A stretch of 64,000 bases of DNA from an uncultured Clostridium sp. (GCA_900553015.1 USBY01000003.1:1-64000); one strand, 5' to 3'. Shown: positions 9,354 through 21,200, counted from the first letter of the stretch. The notes: generated by a model not told the origin, from the sequence alone. Made by a program: numbers and translations.

Positions 9354-10535
9354 ATGATTAAAAAAGTAGGTTTAATAATTATAGCTATTGTAACAATATT
9401 TAATTTAATATTACCAATACAAACAGCCTATGCAGCAGAAACAAAAAAAGAAAATGTTAATGAAGTTATGGGAGGAATCTCTAACGAATCTGCGGATAGT
9501 CTTATGAACGATGGTAAAACAACAGCAAACCCAGAAGGTGGTTCATCTAAACACAAAGTATCACCAGAACCTAGTATGGGTGGTGCTACAGCAAGTGCAG
9601 TTGCAAAGCTAATTAATATTATACCTACTTTAGTTAGTAGTTTACTAAATTCAGTTGTAAATTCGCAACAAATTAATAGTTCAGGAACATTGGAATTTAC
9701 TATACAAGATTTGCTAGAAGGAAAATATGATATGTTTAGCATTGACTTTTTCGGAAATGTTAACGAAACAAAAAAAGTAACAGGAATGCTAACTCAAAAT
9801 ATTGTAATTTGGTATAGTGCAATGCGAAACTTAGCAATTGGAATAACTCTTTTAGTATTAGTATATGTAGGAATAAGAATGGCAATTTCTACTGTTGCAG
9901 ATGAAAAAGCCAAATATCAAAAAATGCTTATAGCTTGGGTAAAAGGTTTTTGTATGATATTTGTACTTATATATATTATTATGATAGCAATAAATATATC
10001 TAATGGAATTGTAGAGTTAGTACCAAAAAGCACAGAAAATCTAGAAAAAACACTAATGTATGGTAATGGTACAATACAGAATCCACAAAAAGATTCAATA
10101 GCAGACAAGATGGCTACTTTAAAGGGATGGAATTATGTAGCAATTTGTATTTTATATTGGGTAATAGTATATTACCAATTAAAATTCTTTATATTATATT
10201 TTAAGAGGGTTTTATCGGTTGGCTTTTTAATAATTATCTCACCATTAATCTCTATAACATATCCTATAGATAGTATTGGTGATGAAAAAGCACAAGGTTA
10301 CCAAAGATGGTTAAAAGAAATACTTATAAATATATTTATTCAGCCATTGCATCTAGTACTTTATTCTATATTCATAACTTCAGCAGGTGCAATAGCAACA
10401 GTAGCACCATTATTTGCAGCAATATTCCTTGTAGGTCTATCTAGAGGAGAGAAAATTGTAAAGAATATCTTTGGAATTAGAGGTGCACAATCAATTAGTT
10501 CATTAGGTGGAATCCATTTAATGCATAGAGCATAG
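9354..10535 (+). CDS. VirB6/TrbL-like polytopic membrane protein A
   Basis: 393 residues with an N-terminal signal-like helix ending YAAET, a Gly/Ser-rich linker, then six or so membrane segments. The segment RNLAIGITLLVLVYVGIRMA (about 157-176) and the following ADEKAKYQKML recur almost unchanged in the two later VirB6-like proteins. VirB6 proteins form the channel base in the cytoplasmic membrane. It starts 16 nt after virB4. Confidence 0.75.
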   Translation: MIKKVGLIIIAIVTIFNLILPIQTAYAAETKKENVNEVMGGISNESADSLMNDGKTTANPEGGSSKHKVSPEPSMGGATASAVAKLINIIPTLVSSLLNSVVNSQQINSSGTLEFTIQDLLEGKYDMFSIDFFGNVNETKKVTGMLTQNIVIWYSAMRNLAIGITLLVLVYVGIRMAISTVADEKAKYQKMLIAWVKGFCMIFVLIYIIMIAINISNGIVELVPKSTENLEKTLMYGNGTIQNPQKDSIADKMATLKGWNYVAICILYWVIVYYQLKFFILYFKRVLSVGFLIIISPLISITYPIDSIGDEKAQGYQRWLKEILINIFIQPLHLVLYSIFITSAGAIATVAPLFAAIFLVGLSRGEKIVKNIFGIRGAQSISSLGGIHLMHRA

Positions 10536-10546
10536 AAGGTGTTAGT

Positions 10547-12037
10547 ATGAAGAAAAATGTTAAAAAGAAAATGAATAAGAAGAAAAAGAAAATTATAATA
10601 ATTACTACCTTAGTTGTACTATTTTTTGTAATACTAATAGTTTTGCTAAAAATTAGCGAGAATAAGCCAATTAATTCTAAAGATGAGGCTAATTCTTTAC
10701 AAAGCATAGTAGAATTTTGCGAATGTAAATTTATATCTAGCAGGGAATCAGAAGTAGATGGATATTCATTAGATATTTATTTGGAATTTAAATATGATAC
10801 ATATCAAGATGGAGAATCTAAACAACCTTACTATGATGTAACTATAGAAGGAATTTGCGAATTCTTAAAATATAATAGTATAAGATTAATTGATGAATCC
10901 AGAGGGCTTACTATTAGAGTAGATACTAATTCTACTTCAATTACTAAAAAATATTTTAATGATGTAGAGGAGTCTGAATATTTTAGTAAGCTATTATCAC
11001 AAATTAATCTAGAAAATGAGAGTACATTCAAAGAAACAGATTTTGATGTAACAAGCGAATTACAAACACTTATAAATAATGAATGGAAAACAGAAAATAT
11101 AAATTTTGGACAAAAAACTAGTACATTTAGAAACTATGATATCTATTTTGATAATGGATATAGAATAAGAAATATTAATGGAAAAGTTTTTAATATAGTA
11201 TTTACAAATAAATTTCAAAAAGGAGTTATAGACGACATTAAAGTAGGAGATAGCTTCGACAAAATAAAACAATCATTAGGTGATAATTATATAGAGAAAA
11301 ATGGAATATTAGAATATATGGGTAAAGATTTATATGTATGTTTTTCTTCTAACGAAATTTCAATATATCCAAGAATTACATATAATTATACTCAATTCGA
11401 GAAATTAGTAGAAAGATATAACGAAGATAAAGATTTTAACTCATTTATGAACAGCCTAACAAGCTTATGGCCAGATTATTCTTTATACAGATATGATACA
11501 AGTTATTGTGAAATCTGGTATCCATTAAAAGGAATAAAGATATACAACAGTAGAACAAGTATGGAAGGCATACAAGTTTATCAAGAATATAGTGGTTCAT
11601 TTAAAGATGAACATAAAGATTACTATCAATTATATTATAAGACAAATGAAAGCTTGATTATAGAACAAGAGAAAAACAGAATACTTTTAGAAACAGATAG
11701 GGCAGATGTAACAGATGGAAGTTATAAGAGCACAAAGTATGTAATGAAAGCAGATTTTAACGAAGACAATAAAGCATATAATATTGCATTTTTCTCTATA
11801 GATAAAAGTAATCCTGATAGTGAATTAAGTAAAAATATATATGCAAGTAAAACATATTGGTACGATGATGACAATTTAATATATAGCATAGCTCACCAAG
11901 GAATATACATGTACAATGCAACAACTAGAGAAACAAAAACAATAACAGCAGGAACAGATAACTATGATATAACAAATTTTGATTATGCAAATAAAACACT
12001 AACATATGATGGAAAAGATGTAAAAATAGAAATATAA
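10547..12037 (+). CDS. Membrane-anchored extracytoplasmic protein of unknown function
   Basis: 496 residues. A very basic N-terminus (MKKNVKKKMNKKKKK) precedes one membrane helix (about 17-36), so most of the protein is expected outside. The outside part is rich in Tyr, Asp and Asn with alternating beta-like segments. No Cys follows the helix, so it is not a lipoprotein. I do not recognise a family. It is embedded between two VirB6-like genes with short spacing, so it is probably an accessory surface component of the secretion system. Confidence 0.6.
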   Translation: MKKNVKKKMNKKKKKIIIITTLVVLFFVILIVLLKISENKPINSKDEANSLQSIVEFCECKFISSRESEVDGYSLDIYLEFKYDTYQDGESKQPYYDVTIEGICEFLKYNSIRLIDESRGLTIRVDTNSTSITKKYFNDVEESEYFSKLLSQINLENESTFKETDFDVTSELQTLINNEWKTENINFGQKTSTFRNYDIYFDNGYRIRNINGKVFNIVFTNKFQKGVIDDIKVGDSFDKIKQSLGDNYIEKNGILEYMGKDLYVCFSSNEISIYPRITYNYTQFEKLVERYNEDKDFNSFMNSLTSLWPDYSLYRYDTSYCEIWYPLKGIKIYNSRTSMEGIQVYQEYSGSFKDEHKDYYQLYYKTNESLIIEQEKNRILLETDRADVTDGSYKSTKYVMKADFNEDNKAYNIAFFSIDKSNPDSELSKNIYASKTYWYDDDNLIYSIAHQGIYMYNATTRETKTITAGTDNYDITNFDYANKTLTYDGKDVKIEI

Positions 12038-12049
12038 AGAAAGGAGAAG

Positions 12050-15000
12050 ATGATGAACAAAATAAAGAAATTCTTTAAAAATATAATAGTTTCATTTTTA
12101 ATATTTTATATAATAATAGCTAACACATCATCTTCTTATGCAAGAAATTTTGATGATGCTGCTAGGGCATTTCTTGCAGAGCAAACAGAGAACTTTATTA
12201 ATACATACACCGGAGATTCTGTATATAGTTTAACGGTTTTACCTGCTAATTTCGTTGGTACTACATTCCATTCATGTTGTACATCTGGTATTGCATATGT
12301 ATATAATGCTTTCTTAGGTTTAAATATATATAATCTTGGATTTAGTGACTTGGCAGTTACCAACTTAACATCATTACAAAATGAAAACTGGACAGAAGTG
12401 CCTTTGTCACAATCTAGACCAGGTGATATCTTAGTAAGAGATGGACATGCCGAAATGGTTGCAACAGACGGAGGAGCAACACACTTTAACTTTGGTAGTG
12501 GTAGAACAAATGCAAACATGAATATTCACGGAGGTTCTGATTCATTTACTAAAGTATTTAGTCTTAATGAAAATGTACAAGTTACACCTTCTGGAACTGT
12601 ACCAAATACTCCAAACAGTTTGGAAGAAGAAGACAATGCTACAGAAGATCCAGCAGATGAATTTTACTATCAAGGTTTGGCACAAGGTTCATTTTCCGGT
12701 ACAAGTAGTGTAGGTAACATATTAGCATGGTTATTTAACTTACTTTCTCAACTAGTAGATTACATAGTAGGATTTTTAACTATGATAATAAAAGTTGTTA
12801 TTATAGGTTGGGCCAATATTTTTGTTAATATAGTTACAGATGCATTAGATGCAATTACAGGTGAAGCAGTAGAAGCTCCAGTACAAGATGATAGTCAAAC
12901 AGAAGATACAACAACTGGAGGAGATACAACAGATACATATGAAACACAATCTATCTTAGACAATGATAATTTATATACACCAACATCAACAGAGTTACAA
13001 CCAGAAGGTGATGACAAATTAACTGTTGATAAGATTATATTTAACCAAGTACCTTTATTAGATGTTAACGTATTTACAGATACAGCAGCAGGTTATACAT
13101 TAAAAGAAGATTCATCTTTATTAATCATAAGAGATAGTGTTGCAACTTGGTACTATATAATACGTAATGTTACAATAGCAGTAATGCTAGTAATACTAAT
13201 ATATGTAGGAATAAGAATGGCACTTTCTACAATAGCATCAGAAAAAGCACAATATCAAAGAATGCTTGTAAGTTGGCTAGTAGGATTCATAATAATATTT
13301 GTAATACATTATTTCTTATTATTAGTATTAAATATAAATTCTACAATTTTAGGATGGATAACAGGAGCTCAAGATAATTTGGGCTATGAAGATAGTATTT
13401 ATGAAACAGTAAGAACAAAAGCATATGAAATAAAATTCTCATCTGGTATGGTTGGAACTATTTTATATATTGTTTTGATTATCTTAATGCTAAAATTTTT
13501 ATATATTTATTTAAAGAGATTTTTAGCGGTTTGTATACTTATAGTTATGGCACCAATGATGGGAGCAAGTTATGCAATATCTAAAGTTAGAACAGGAAAA
13601 GCGAAAGCATTTACACGTTGGATGAAAGATTATACATTACTGGTTTTAATACAAAGTGTACATGCACTGATTTATACATGTTTTGTAACTGTAGTGCTAC
13701 AGCTTACAAATGAATCTATAGCTGGAATTGTATTAGCACTAATTGTTATGAACTTTATGCTAAAGGCTTCAGATATATTTACAGGTATATTTAGTATGGT
13801 TGGAGACAAAGATGGTGGTTCTAGATCTTTAGGAACTATTCTAGCATCTGATCCAAAATCTGAAGTATATGAAAAATTATTTGTAGCTAGAGCTGCAGGT
13901 AATATGGTAAAAGGATTTGCAGCTGGAGCAGTAGAATTTGGAAAAGATTTAAAATCTTCATTAGCAACAGGAACTGACAGGAAAAAGCAAGTACAAGCAC
14001 AAGCTTTAGGAATTGGAAATTTAGGTAAAAAGGCTTTAGGACAAAGTTGGGGCGGAATTAAGAATATAGATGCTGCAACAGGACAATATGTTCCAAAAGG
14101 AAAAGCAGAAAAACTTTCTTCACTTTCTGCAGATTTAACTAATGCAGAAAAACAATCTAAAGATAAGAAGAAAAAAGAAAGAAAGAAATTTTTATCAGAT
14201 TTGCAGTCTACACATAATAATAGAATGATGAATGCTTTAAAATTGGCCACAGCATTTCCTTTAATGGGAGTGTCTGGATATGCAGGTGTGGGTGCATCTA
14301 ATTTAGTTACAGCATCAGCTGATTCTATAGCAAATTCTGTAAGTAAAAGAAGCTTGAAAAATAAACGAAGTAATAAAAAATATAATCTGCCAACTCCAAT
14401 TGCTAAGGTTGGAGCAAAAATTCCTAAGCCAATAAAAGCTGCAGGAAAAGGCATAGGAAAAGCTGGAAAAATACTTGCTGGTCCTCTGGTAGGTGGAGCT
14501 GCAGGAGGAATAAAGGATGCTATAGTGGATGGATATGAAACTGGTGAAAAAATTCAAGATTCATATGAAAGCAGAATGGCACAAATTGGTCAAGCAAAAG
14601 AAGCTGAATCTAATATTATTGATTTATATACAAGTGGTAGAAGGTCTAAAGAAGAAGAGATTAAGTCAAGAACTGGAAAAGATGATAAGGTAGTAAAAGC
14701 ACTAGCCAAGACATCTTATGATGGATCATACCAAAGAACAGTAGATAATGTCTTTGAAGTATCTGATATGGTAGATGAAAGAGTTGATAGAGAGAAACAT
14801 TTACAACCATATAAGGATAGCTTAGGCATTGATGAAAAGAGTATTGGAAAAAATAGTATTGAGACAATAAAAGCAAAAGTAAAAAATAGTGCTAGAAATA
14901 ATATTTCAGACAAAATAAGAGAGAAGTATGAAAGAGAAAATAATTATCATATAGATGAAGCAACAGAAAAAAAGATAAAAGATGAAACAGAAGAAAGATT

Positions 15001-15394
15001 AGCAGAATTTATGAAAGATTTGGACAAAGAGATAGATGACAACACAGTTAAAGATGAAAGTTTAGCTAATGACCCAACAGTTATTAAAGGTGATAGATTT
15101 GATTATTCAGAAACAATAAATGCAGATACATTAAAATCAACTATTGAGGACATGATGAAAAAGCACGATGCAGATAAAAAAGTAGATGACGGAATGGAAG
15201 AATTAAGAGATCAAATGCAACGATTACAAAGAATAGACAGAGAGTATGCTAACTCTGATGTAAACAAAGATAAAACATATTTGTATAGAGCAGGAACAGA
15301 CATCCGTCAAGCAGATGAAAGCAAAACAAATCTAAAAAATGTACTATCAAGTTTAACCTTTAGAAATATAGATATAGATGGGGGAAGGAGATAA
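12050..15394 (+). CDS. NlpC/P60-like hydrolase fused to VirB6-like channel protein B
   Basis: 1114 residues. Order: signal-like helix (about 10-30); a hydrolase-like domain (about 35-180) with the probable nucleophile Cys in HSCCTSGIAYVYNAF and a later PGDILVRDGHAEMVATDGG that would supply His; linker; membrane helices at about 225-260; a VirB6 core (about 370-580) with RNVTIAVMLVILIYVGIRMA; then a 500-residue charged, helical C-terminal region. This joins a cell-wall-cutting domain to the channel subunit. ATG at 12053 is equally good as a start (spacing to AAGGAG is better). It overlaps nothing and shares the operon with its two VirB6 paralogues. Confidence 0.75.
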   Translation: MMNKIKKFFKNIIVSFLIFYIIIANTSSSYARNFDDAARAFLAEQTENFINTYTGDSVYSLTVLPANFVGTTFHSCCTSGIAYVYNAFLGLNIYNLGFSDLAVTNLTSLQNENWTEVPLSQSRPGDILVRDGHAEMVATDGGATHFNFGSGRTNANMNIHGGSDSFTKVFSLNENVQVTPSGTVPNTPNSLEEEDNATEDPADEFYYQGLAQGSFSGTSSVGNILAWLFNLLSQLVDYIVGFLTMIIKVVIIGWANIFVNIVTDALDAITGEAVEAPVQDDSQTEDTTTGGDTTDTYETQSILDNDNLYTPTSTELQPEGDDKLTVDKIIFNQVPLLDVNVFTDTAAGYTLKEDSSLLIIRDSVATWYYIIRNVTIAVMLVILIYVGIRMALSTIASEKAQYQRMLVSWLVGFIIIFVIHYFLLLVLNINSTILGWITGAQDNLGYEDSIYETVRTKAYEIKFSSGMVGTILYIVLIILMLKFLYIYLKRFLAVCILIVMAPMMGASYAISKVRTGKAKAFTRWMKDYTLLVLIQSVHALIYTCFVTVVLQLTNESIAGIVLALIVMNFMLKASDIFTGIFSMVGDKDGGSRSLGTILASDPKSEVYEKLFVARAAGNMVKGFAAGAVEFGKDLKSSLATGTDRKKQVQAQALGIGNLGKKALGQSWGGIKNIDAATGQYVPKGKAEKLSSLSADLTNAEKQSKDKKKKERKKFLSDLQSTHNNRMMNALKLATAFPLMGVSGYAGVGASNLVTASADSIANSVSKRSLKNKRSNKKYNLPTPIAKVGAKIPKPIKAAGKGIGKAGKILAGPLVGGAAGGIKDAIVDGYETGEKIQDSYESRMAQIGQAKEAESNIIDLYTSGRRSKEEEIKSRTGKDDKVVKALAKTSYDGSYQRTVDNVFEVSDMVDERVDREKHLQPYKDSLGIDEKSIGKNSIETIKAKVKNSARNNISDKIREKYERENNYHIDEATEKKIKDETEERLAEFMKDLDKEIDDNTVKDESLANDPTVIKGDRFDYSETINADTLKSTIEDMMKKHDADKKVDDGMEELRDQMQRLQRIDREYANSDVNKDKTYLYRAGTDIRQADESKTNLKNVLSSLTFRNIDIDGGRR

Positions 15395-15395
15395 C

Positions 15396-17261
15396 ATGAA
15401 AAGGAGTTTATTCAAAATACTAACGATTGCAATATGTATAGTTACCATGTTAAACGTCGTGCTACCAAGTGTTAATTATGTTGTATATGCGGATGACACA
15501 AATACAACAGAAGCCCAAAAGGAAGAAACTAGAGCTACAGAGGGATATGAAAGTGGCTTTGGACAAATAATGGATGGTATAGCAGGTTTACTTACTTGGC
15601 CATTAAGAATGTTAATTTTAGCATTTGGGTATGCGGTAAGGCTGGTAATTGGAGGAATTGCATCAATAGCAGGAGGAGAATTTAATCTTAATATTAGTCC
15701 AAATGATATTCTATTTGACAAGCTGGAAATTACAGACGTAAACTTCTTTAATTTCGATAATAGTTTAAGTGATGGAGTATTAACAATTAGGAAAAATATT
15801 GCAATTTGGTATTATGCATTAAGAAATCTAGCAATAGGAATTTTGCTTGCAATATTAATATATGTAGGAATAAGAATGGCTATTTCTACAGTTGCCTCTG
15901 AAGAAGCGAAATATAAAGTAATGTTAAAAGATTGGCTAGTAAGCTTTGTATTAGTATTTTTAATGCAATACATAATTGCTTTTACATTAAATGCAAATAA
16001 TGCATTAGTTAGCATTATGGAAAAAGCAATGACGAATGCAACAGACAACTCGATTTTTGCCGATATAATGGATACATTTGCTCTGCAGGGAGCAGATCCA
16101 TTATCATTTACAATGGGATTTGGTTCTGCAATAGCATTTTGTATATTAGTAGGTATTACATTATCCTTCTTAGTATTTTATATAAAACGTATGCTTACAC
16201 TAGCATTTTTGGTTATAATTTCACCAATTGTAACAATAACTTATTCTATAGATAAGATGGGAGATAATCAATCACAAGCATTAAATAAATGGGTTAAAGA
16301 GTTTGTATACACTGTTTTAATACAACCATTCCAGTGTTTAATATATATAGTATTTGCAACGACAGCATTAACATTAATGCAAGATAGGACATTGGGTGCA
16401 GCTATATTAGGATGTATAATGTTATTATTTATACACCAAGCAGAGCATATAGTAAGAGGAATATTCAGCTTCGAACATGCTCACAACTTAGGAGATACAT
16501 TCATGACATTAGCTCTTGTTAAATCATTAGGAAATAGTTTAAGTAAAGTTGGAAAAGCAGCTGCTGGTGGAGCAGGAGGTGCAGCAGGAAGGGCAGCAGG
16601 AGCAGCTCCAGCTACTGCTGGAACACAAGCACCTAGACAAAGTAATCAAGCTAGAAATATTACTAAATCTAACAAACAAATTTCGAAAGGATTTAGAAAA
16701 GGTAACAAGCCACCTTCTAAGTTAAGTAGAGCAAAAGAAGGAGCAATAAAACTTGCAAATACGAAAGCTGGAAGAATATTAACAGCTTTACCAAAAGCTT
16801 CAATAAAGGCAGCAGCAAAATATGCAGCTCCAATAGCATTTACTGCGATGGGAGCTGGTGCAGCTGGAACTCAAGGTGCTATTCTTGGATATCAAATGGG
16901 ACAAGGCGTATATACTGCTGGAAAATCTATGAGACAAGGAATACAACAAAAAATGGATGCTAAAACAGCTGCAAGAACACAAGTTGGTCAAGCATATAAT
17001 AATTATGTACATGCACAAGGATTAGAAAATGATCCAAATGCAGCTAGATTAGAATATAATAGAATTGCAAGAGATGTTTTAAATGGAAAAGATGTAAACT
17101 CTTTTGCAGCAGAAGATCAACAATTAGCGCAAAGTTTATCACAATTTAAGAATACATTTGAACAAATGGGAGTATCTCAACAAAATATTGCAAAAGATAT
17201 GGAAAAAACTTTAATGAAAATGCAGGATTTACAAGCAAGACAAAATAATAATAATCCTTAA
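15396..17261 (+). CDS. VirB6/TrbL-like polytopic membrane protein C
   Basis: 621 residues from the ATG preceded by GGAAGGAG; this site is built into the very end of the upstream coding sequence. Signal-like helix ending VYADD, then membrane segments, with the repeated VirB6 core RNLAIGILLAILIYVGIRMA (about 144-163) and SEEAKYKVML. The last 230 residues are Ala/Gly-rich (AAAGGAGGAAGRAAGAAPAT) and basic, probably cytoplasmic and flexible. It is the third copy of the channel family in this operon. Confidence 0.75.
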   Translation: MKRSLFKILTIAICIVTMLNVVLPSVNYVVYADDTNTTEAQKEETRATEGYESGFGQIMDGIAGLLTWPLRMLILAFGYAVRLVIGGIASIAGGEFNLNISPNDILFDKLEITDVNFFNFDNSLSDGVLTIRKNIAIWYYALRNLAIGILLAILIYVGIRMAISTVASEEAKYKVMLKDWLVSFVLVFLMQYIIAFTLNANNALVSIMEKAMTNATDNSIFADIMDTFALQGADPLSFTMGFGSAIAFCILVGITLSFLVFYIKRMLTLAFLVIISPIVTITYSIDKMGDNQSQALNKWVKEFVYTVLIQPFQCLIYIVFATTALTLMQDRTLGAAILGCIMLLFIHQAEHIVRGIFSFEHAHNLGDTFMTLALVKSLGNSLSKVGKAAAGGAGGAAGRAAGAAPATAGTQAPRQSNQARNITKSNKQISKGFRKGNKPPSKLSRAKEGAIKLANTKAGRILTALPKASIKAAAKYAAPIAFTAMGAGAAGTQGAILGYQMGQGVYTAGKSMRQGIQQKMDAKTAARTQVGQAYNNYVHAQGLENDPNAARLEYNRIARDVLNGKDVNSFAAEDQQLAQSLSQFKNTFEQMGVSQQNIAKDMEKTLMKMQDLQARQNNNNP

Positions 17262-17287
17262 TAGTTAAAAGATAGGAAGGAGCGAAG

Positions 17288-18241
17288 ATGAGCTTTATAG
17301 ATACTAGATTAAAAATAAGACGTTTTTTTAAGAAATATAAAAAAATAATCATATTTATTGTTATATTATGGGCAATAATTTTTGTAGTAAATTATATATT
17401 GAAAAATATGCCAAAAGAAGAAATTCCTGAAACAACATACGAACCTAATGTATCTGTTATGGCAGAAGATGAAGTACCAAGTAAATGGCACGAAACAATA
17501 GAAAGTACTATAGAAACATTTGTACAAAGATGTAATAATAAAGAGTATGAAGCAGCATATAACATGCTTTCAGATGACTGTAAAGCAGAGGTATATCCAA
17601 CATTAAGCTCTTTCCAAGAATTTGTAGATGCGAAATTTAAAGAGAAAAGGGCATATAGTATTCAGAATTTTTCAAATGTAGGTAAACAATATATATATGA
17701 TGTAAATCTTATGGAAGATTTAATGGCAACAGGGCTTACAGGAACAGAATATTATTTTGATGAAGAAAAATTTGTATTTACAGAAGATGATGATTCTTTA
17801 AAACTTGCAATAGATGGTTTTGTTAGAAAAACAGACTTAAACCTTTTTGCAGAAGATGAAAACTTAAAAATAAATATAGATAGCAAAAATGTATTTTATG
17901 ATCACGAAACATATAAAGTTACTTTAACTAATAGGTCTGAGCATCCAATTGTAATTGCTGATGGAAGTTCTAACAATGAAGTTGTTTTAAATACGGGAGA
18001 AGATGATAGAAATGAAAAAAATGTAGGAAGTTATGGAATAGTTCTACAACCAGGAGAAAATAAAAGTTATACTTTTGTATTTACTAAATATTGCGATGAT
18101 GGAAATGCTCCACAATATATGATGCTTAATAACATTAGAGTATTACAATCATATTCTGGAAACGAAAATACGAAACAAGCTGAATTAGACAATGCGATTA
18201 GAATATATAGTTTAAGAATTAATTTCCATACTGCAGAGTAG
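17288..18241 (+). CDS. VirB8-like, NTF2-fold membrane-anchored protein
   Basis: 317 residues. A basic start, one membrane helix (about 19-37), then an extracytoplasmic region beginning with WHETIESTIETFVQRCNNKEYEAAYNML, the typical opening helix of an NTF2-like domain (VirB8/TcpC-type). A second part (about 195-315) is beta-rich and looks like an immunoglobulin-type fold (YKVTLTNRSEHPIVIADGSS, PGENKSYTFVF). VirB8 proteins bridge the channel and outer parts of the machine. Assignment is by topology and context. Confidence 0.6.
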   Translation: MSFIDTRLKIRRFFKKYKKIIIFIVILWAIIFVVNYILKNMPKEEIPETTYEPNVSVMAEDEVPSKWHETIESTIETFVQRCNNKEYEAAYNMLSDDCKAEVYPTLSSFQEFVDAKFKEKRAYSIQNFSNVGKQYIYDVNLMEDLMATGLTGTEYYFDEEKFVFTEDDDSLKLAIDGFVRKTDLNLFAEDENLKINIDSKNVFYDHETYKVTLTNRSEHPIVIADGSSNNEVVLNTGEDDRNEKNVGSYGIVLQPGENKSYTFVFTKYCDDGNAPQYMMLNNIRVLQSYSGNENTKQAELDNAIRIYSLRINFHTAE

Positions 18242-18254
18242 AGGTGGTGAGATT

Positions 18255-21200
18255 TTGGGAGACGATAATCAAAACTTAAATGATACAACACAAACTAAGC
18301 AATCTTCAGGCACTGAAAAAGTAGAAAAAGCTGGAAATGCTGCAGCAGGTGCTGTAAAAAAAGGAAAATTTTTGGCAAAGGTTATAAAAAGTTTAAAAGG
18401 TTTAGGTGCTTTAGGTGTAGCAGGTATTGTGATTATAATAGTTATTATAGCAATTATTGTAATAGTAGGAATTGTAGGTTTCTTCTTAGAGATGCCAGGC
18501 CTTATAACTAATAAGGTTTCAGATATTGCAACAGCTTTTTGCACAGAACTAAAAACATTTTATGAAGGTAACTCTGCTAGGTTTGGTAGTGAACCACAAA
18601 AAGAACTTGCAGAATACTTAACCAACATGGGCTATACACCTTATGAATTTGGATTTGGTAGATATACTGATGAAAATGGAAATTACATAGAAGACGGAGA
18701 CTCTGATGACTCAACGATGAATAGTAAGTATTTAAATGCATATTTAACAGCAGATTACAATACTTATGTGCCATATGAAAAATTTAAGGCTGGAGTTTCA
18801 AAAGTACTTAATGTTATAGGACATGCTGTTGGCTATGTACTGGGAATGGAAACAGAAAAAGACACTGGAGAACCACAATTTGGTATGCTACATTTTGACT
18901 CAGGATTGTATGAGAATGCAGATGGACATGACTTAAATGCTAAAAAAATGGGATTTTTAGATAGTGTTGATGCAAATGTTGAAGCTAAAACATTGACATT
19001 TACCGTTTGGGAATCTGTATTTACACGTTCATATTATACATATAATATGGAAGGATGGACTGCAAGATATGGTAAGCCACTAGAATTATCATTAACATTA
19101 CATTTAGCAACAATGGCACCAGATTTAGTGTATAGATTTGACATGGATGCAGAGGAAAATACAGAGATACATATTGGCACAACAAAAAGCAAAGTTAGAA
19201 TAAAGTTTGAATATCATGTTAATAATGTTCCAGAAGAAGGAACAAATTTTGCTGGAGTAGATGAATCATTAGCTAATATAGATAATCATATTCAAGGAGA
19301 TGATCATACTTTAACAGTAGAAGATTTACAAACTTTAAAAGATTACTTAGATAATCATGACAATTCAGAGATGATTGAAAGAATAGATGCTGGTTATTCA
19401 AATTTAAAAGCGTTTATTGACTCTTCTATAGATACCGCAAATAATAGACATTATTTAGAGATTAATGAAACAATACTTCAAACTTACGATGCCCCAGATC
19501 AAGCCGCTTGGTGGAATGATGAAGAATCTATAGAATATATGTTTAATGATGGTGGTGGATTTTTTAATGATCAAAAATCAATTATGGATTCTTCTATTAA
19601 AAAAATAAAAGAGCAACATCCAGATGCTGAATTTTATACAGATGAAGTTGGTAAATCGTATTCTGAGATTGTTGGAAAAACAGTTCATTCTGTGGAAGAT
19701 TCCACAGGAACCTATGAAGATGGCGCAACAACAGGTATTATGAATGAATTCTATTTAAAGTATAGTGAAGCTAAGAGTGATGGGGAGTTTACAGAAGATG
19801 AGCAAAATGAAGTATATGAATTTTTACAGGATAAACTAGAGGAATTATTGCCACATGTAGAATCAGATATTCAAAAAATTAAAGAACTTAATAATGAAAC
19901 GGAAGAGAGCTTAAAAGATTTTAATGCAGAACTAGAAAAAATAGGATTAACAGAAACTGCAATAAATGACGCAATTGACTATAATAATGATAAAGGTACA
20001 GGAGAAGGAACTGAAATAGAAAGAGTTCAGCCATATATAAAAGAAGTAAAAAAACATTGGTATAGAGATGTAATATTTTATAATGAAGATCTTGATATTG
20101 ATGTATATGATGTTAGCCAGAGTGAAGCAACATATGAAAACATATTTAACCCGGTACAACAATCAGATGATAGTTCTTTAGCACCAAACGACAAAGGTGC
20201 ATTCTATACAATAGAGACTGTTAGTGCAGGAGGAGAATTAGTACAAGTAGAAGATGCTGTAAGAGGTGCTGTTAATGAACATACAAAAGAATTATTTGTT
20301 GGTACAGCAGATAGACCTGCTAAATACTTTATATATGATGGAAGTACAAAAACAGCAGAGAAAATAGATGAATTAAGAAAAGTATATGATGATGCATATT
20401 CTGCTTCTTGGGATTTGATACAAAGTGACCAACTAGCAAGACAAGCAGCAGAAGATGCAGTAGAAGCAAAAGAAGCACAAGACGGAACAGACTTCTATAA
20501 GGAAGTTAATGTTAGACAAAATGCGCTTTCAGCATTCTCTATACTAGAAAATTCTAAAACAGAAGATTCAGAGTATATCTTAAGGGATTTAAAGAAATTA
20601 TTTGTAGAATTAGGCTATTTTACAAAGGATGACTTAAGAGAAGACGATACACATGTTTTCCAATGGCCAATTAGTGGATATATTAATACATATTGGCCAC
20701 AAAGAAGATTCGAAAAACAACAAGCAGATTATGGAACATTAATAAGAAGTAAAGCTTCAACAGATAACATAAGAGCAGGATTAAATGCAGATGGAAGTGA
20801 AAGAACAGAAGAACAAACACAAGCATATATTTATGAAGCTAACTTTAATGCAGATACAACAGGAGCAATAAATGATGATGGAGTTCCAGATTTAGATGAT
20901 GAAGATACTGAAGAAAACGATGAAGAAACAGACGAAGTTTCAAATCCAACAAATACACTTATAGATGGTTTTGAAGCAGGTCTAAATGTAGTATCACCTG
21001 TAACTGGAGAAATCTTAGAAGAGGGTGATGATTACATAAAAATAAAAGTATTAGATACATCTGCTGTTCCTGGATATGAAGAGTTTTATAATGAATACAA
21101 AGGAATTTGTACAGGATATATAATGTATATTAGAGGTTTTAAAAAAGGAACTATAGATGCAAATTCTGTATCAGAATATCAAAAAGTAACACATACAGAT

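Noticed and set aside
13672..14454. Minus-strand ORF of 260 residues inside the VirB6-fusion gene
   Set aside because: It is antisense to a well-supported coding sequence, has unlikely composition and no start site.
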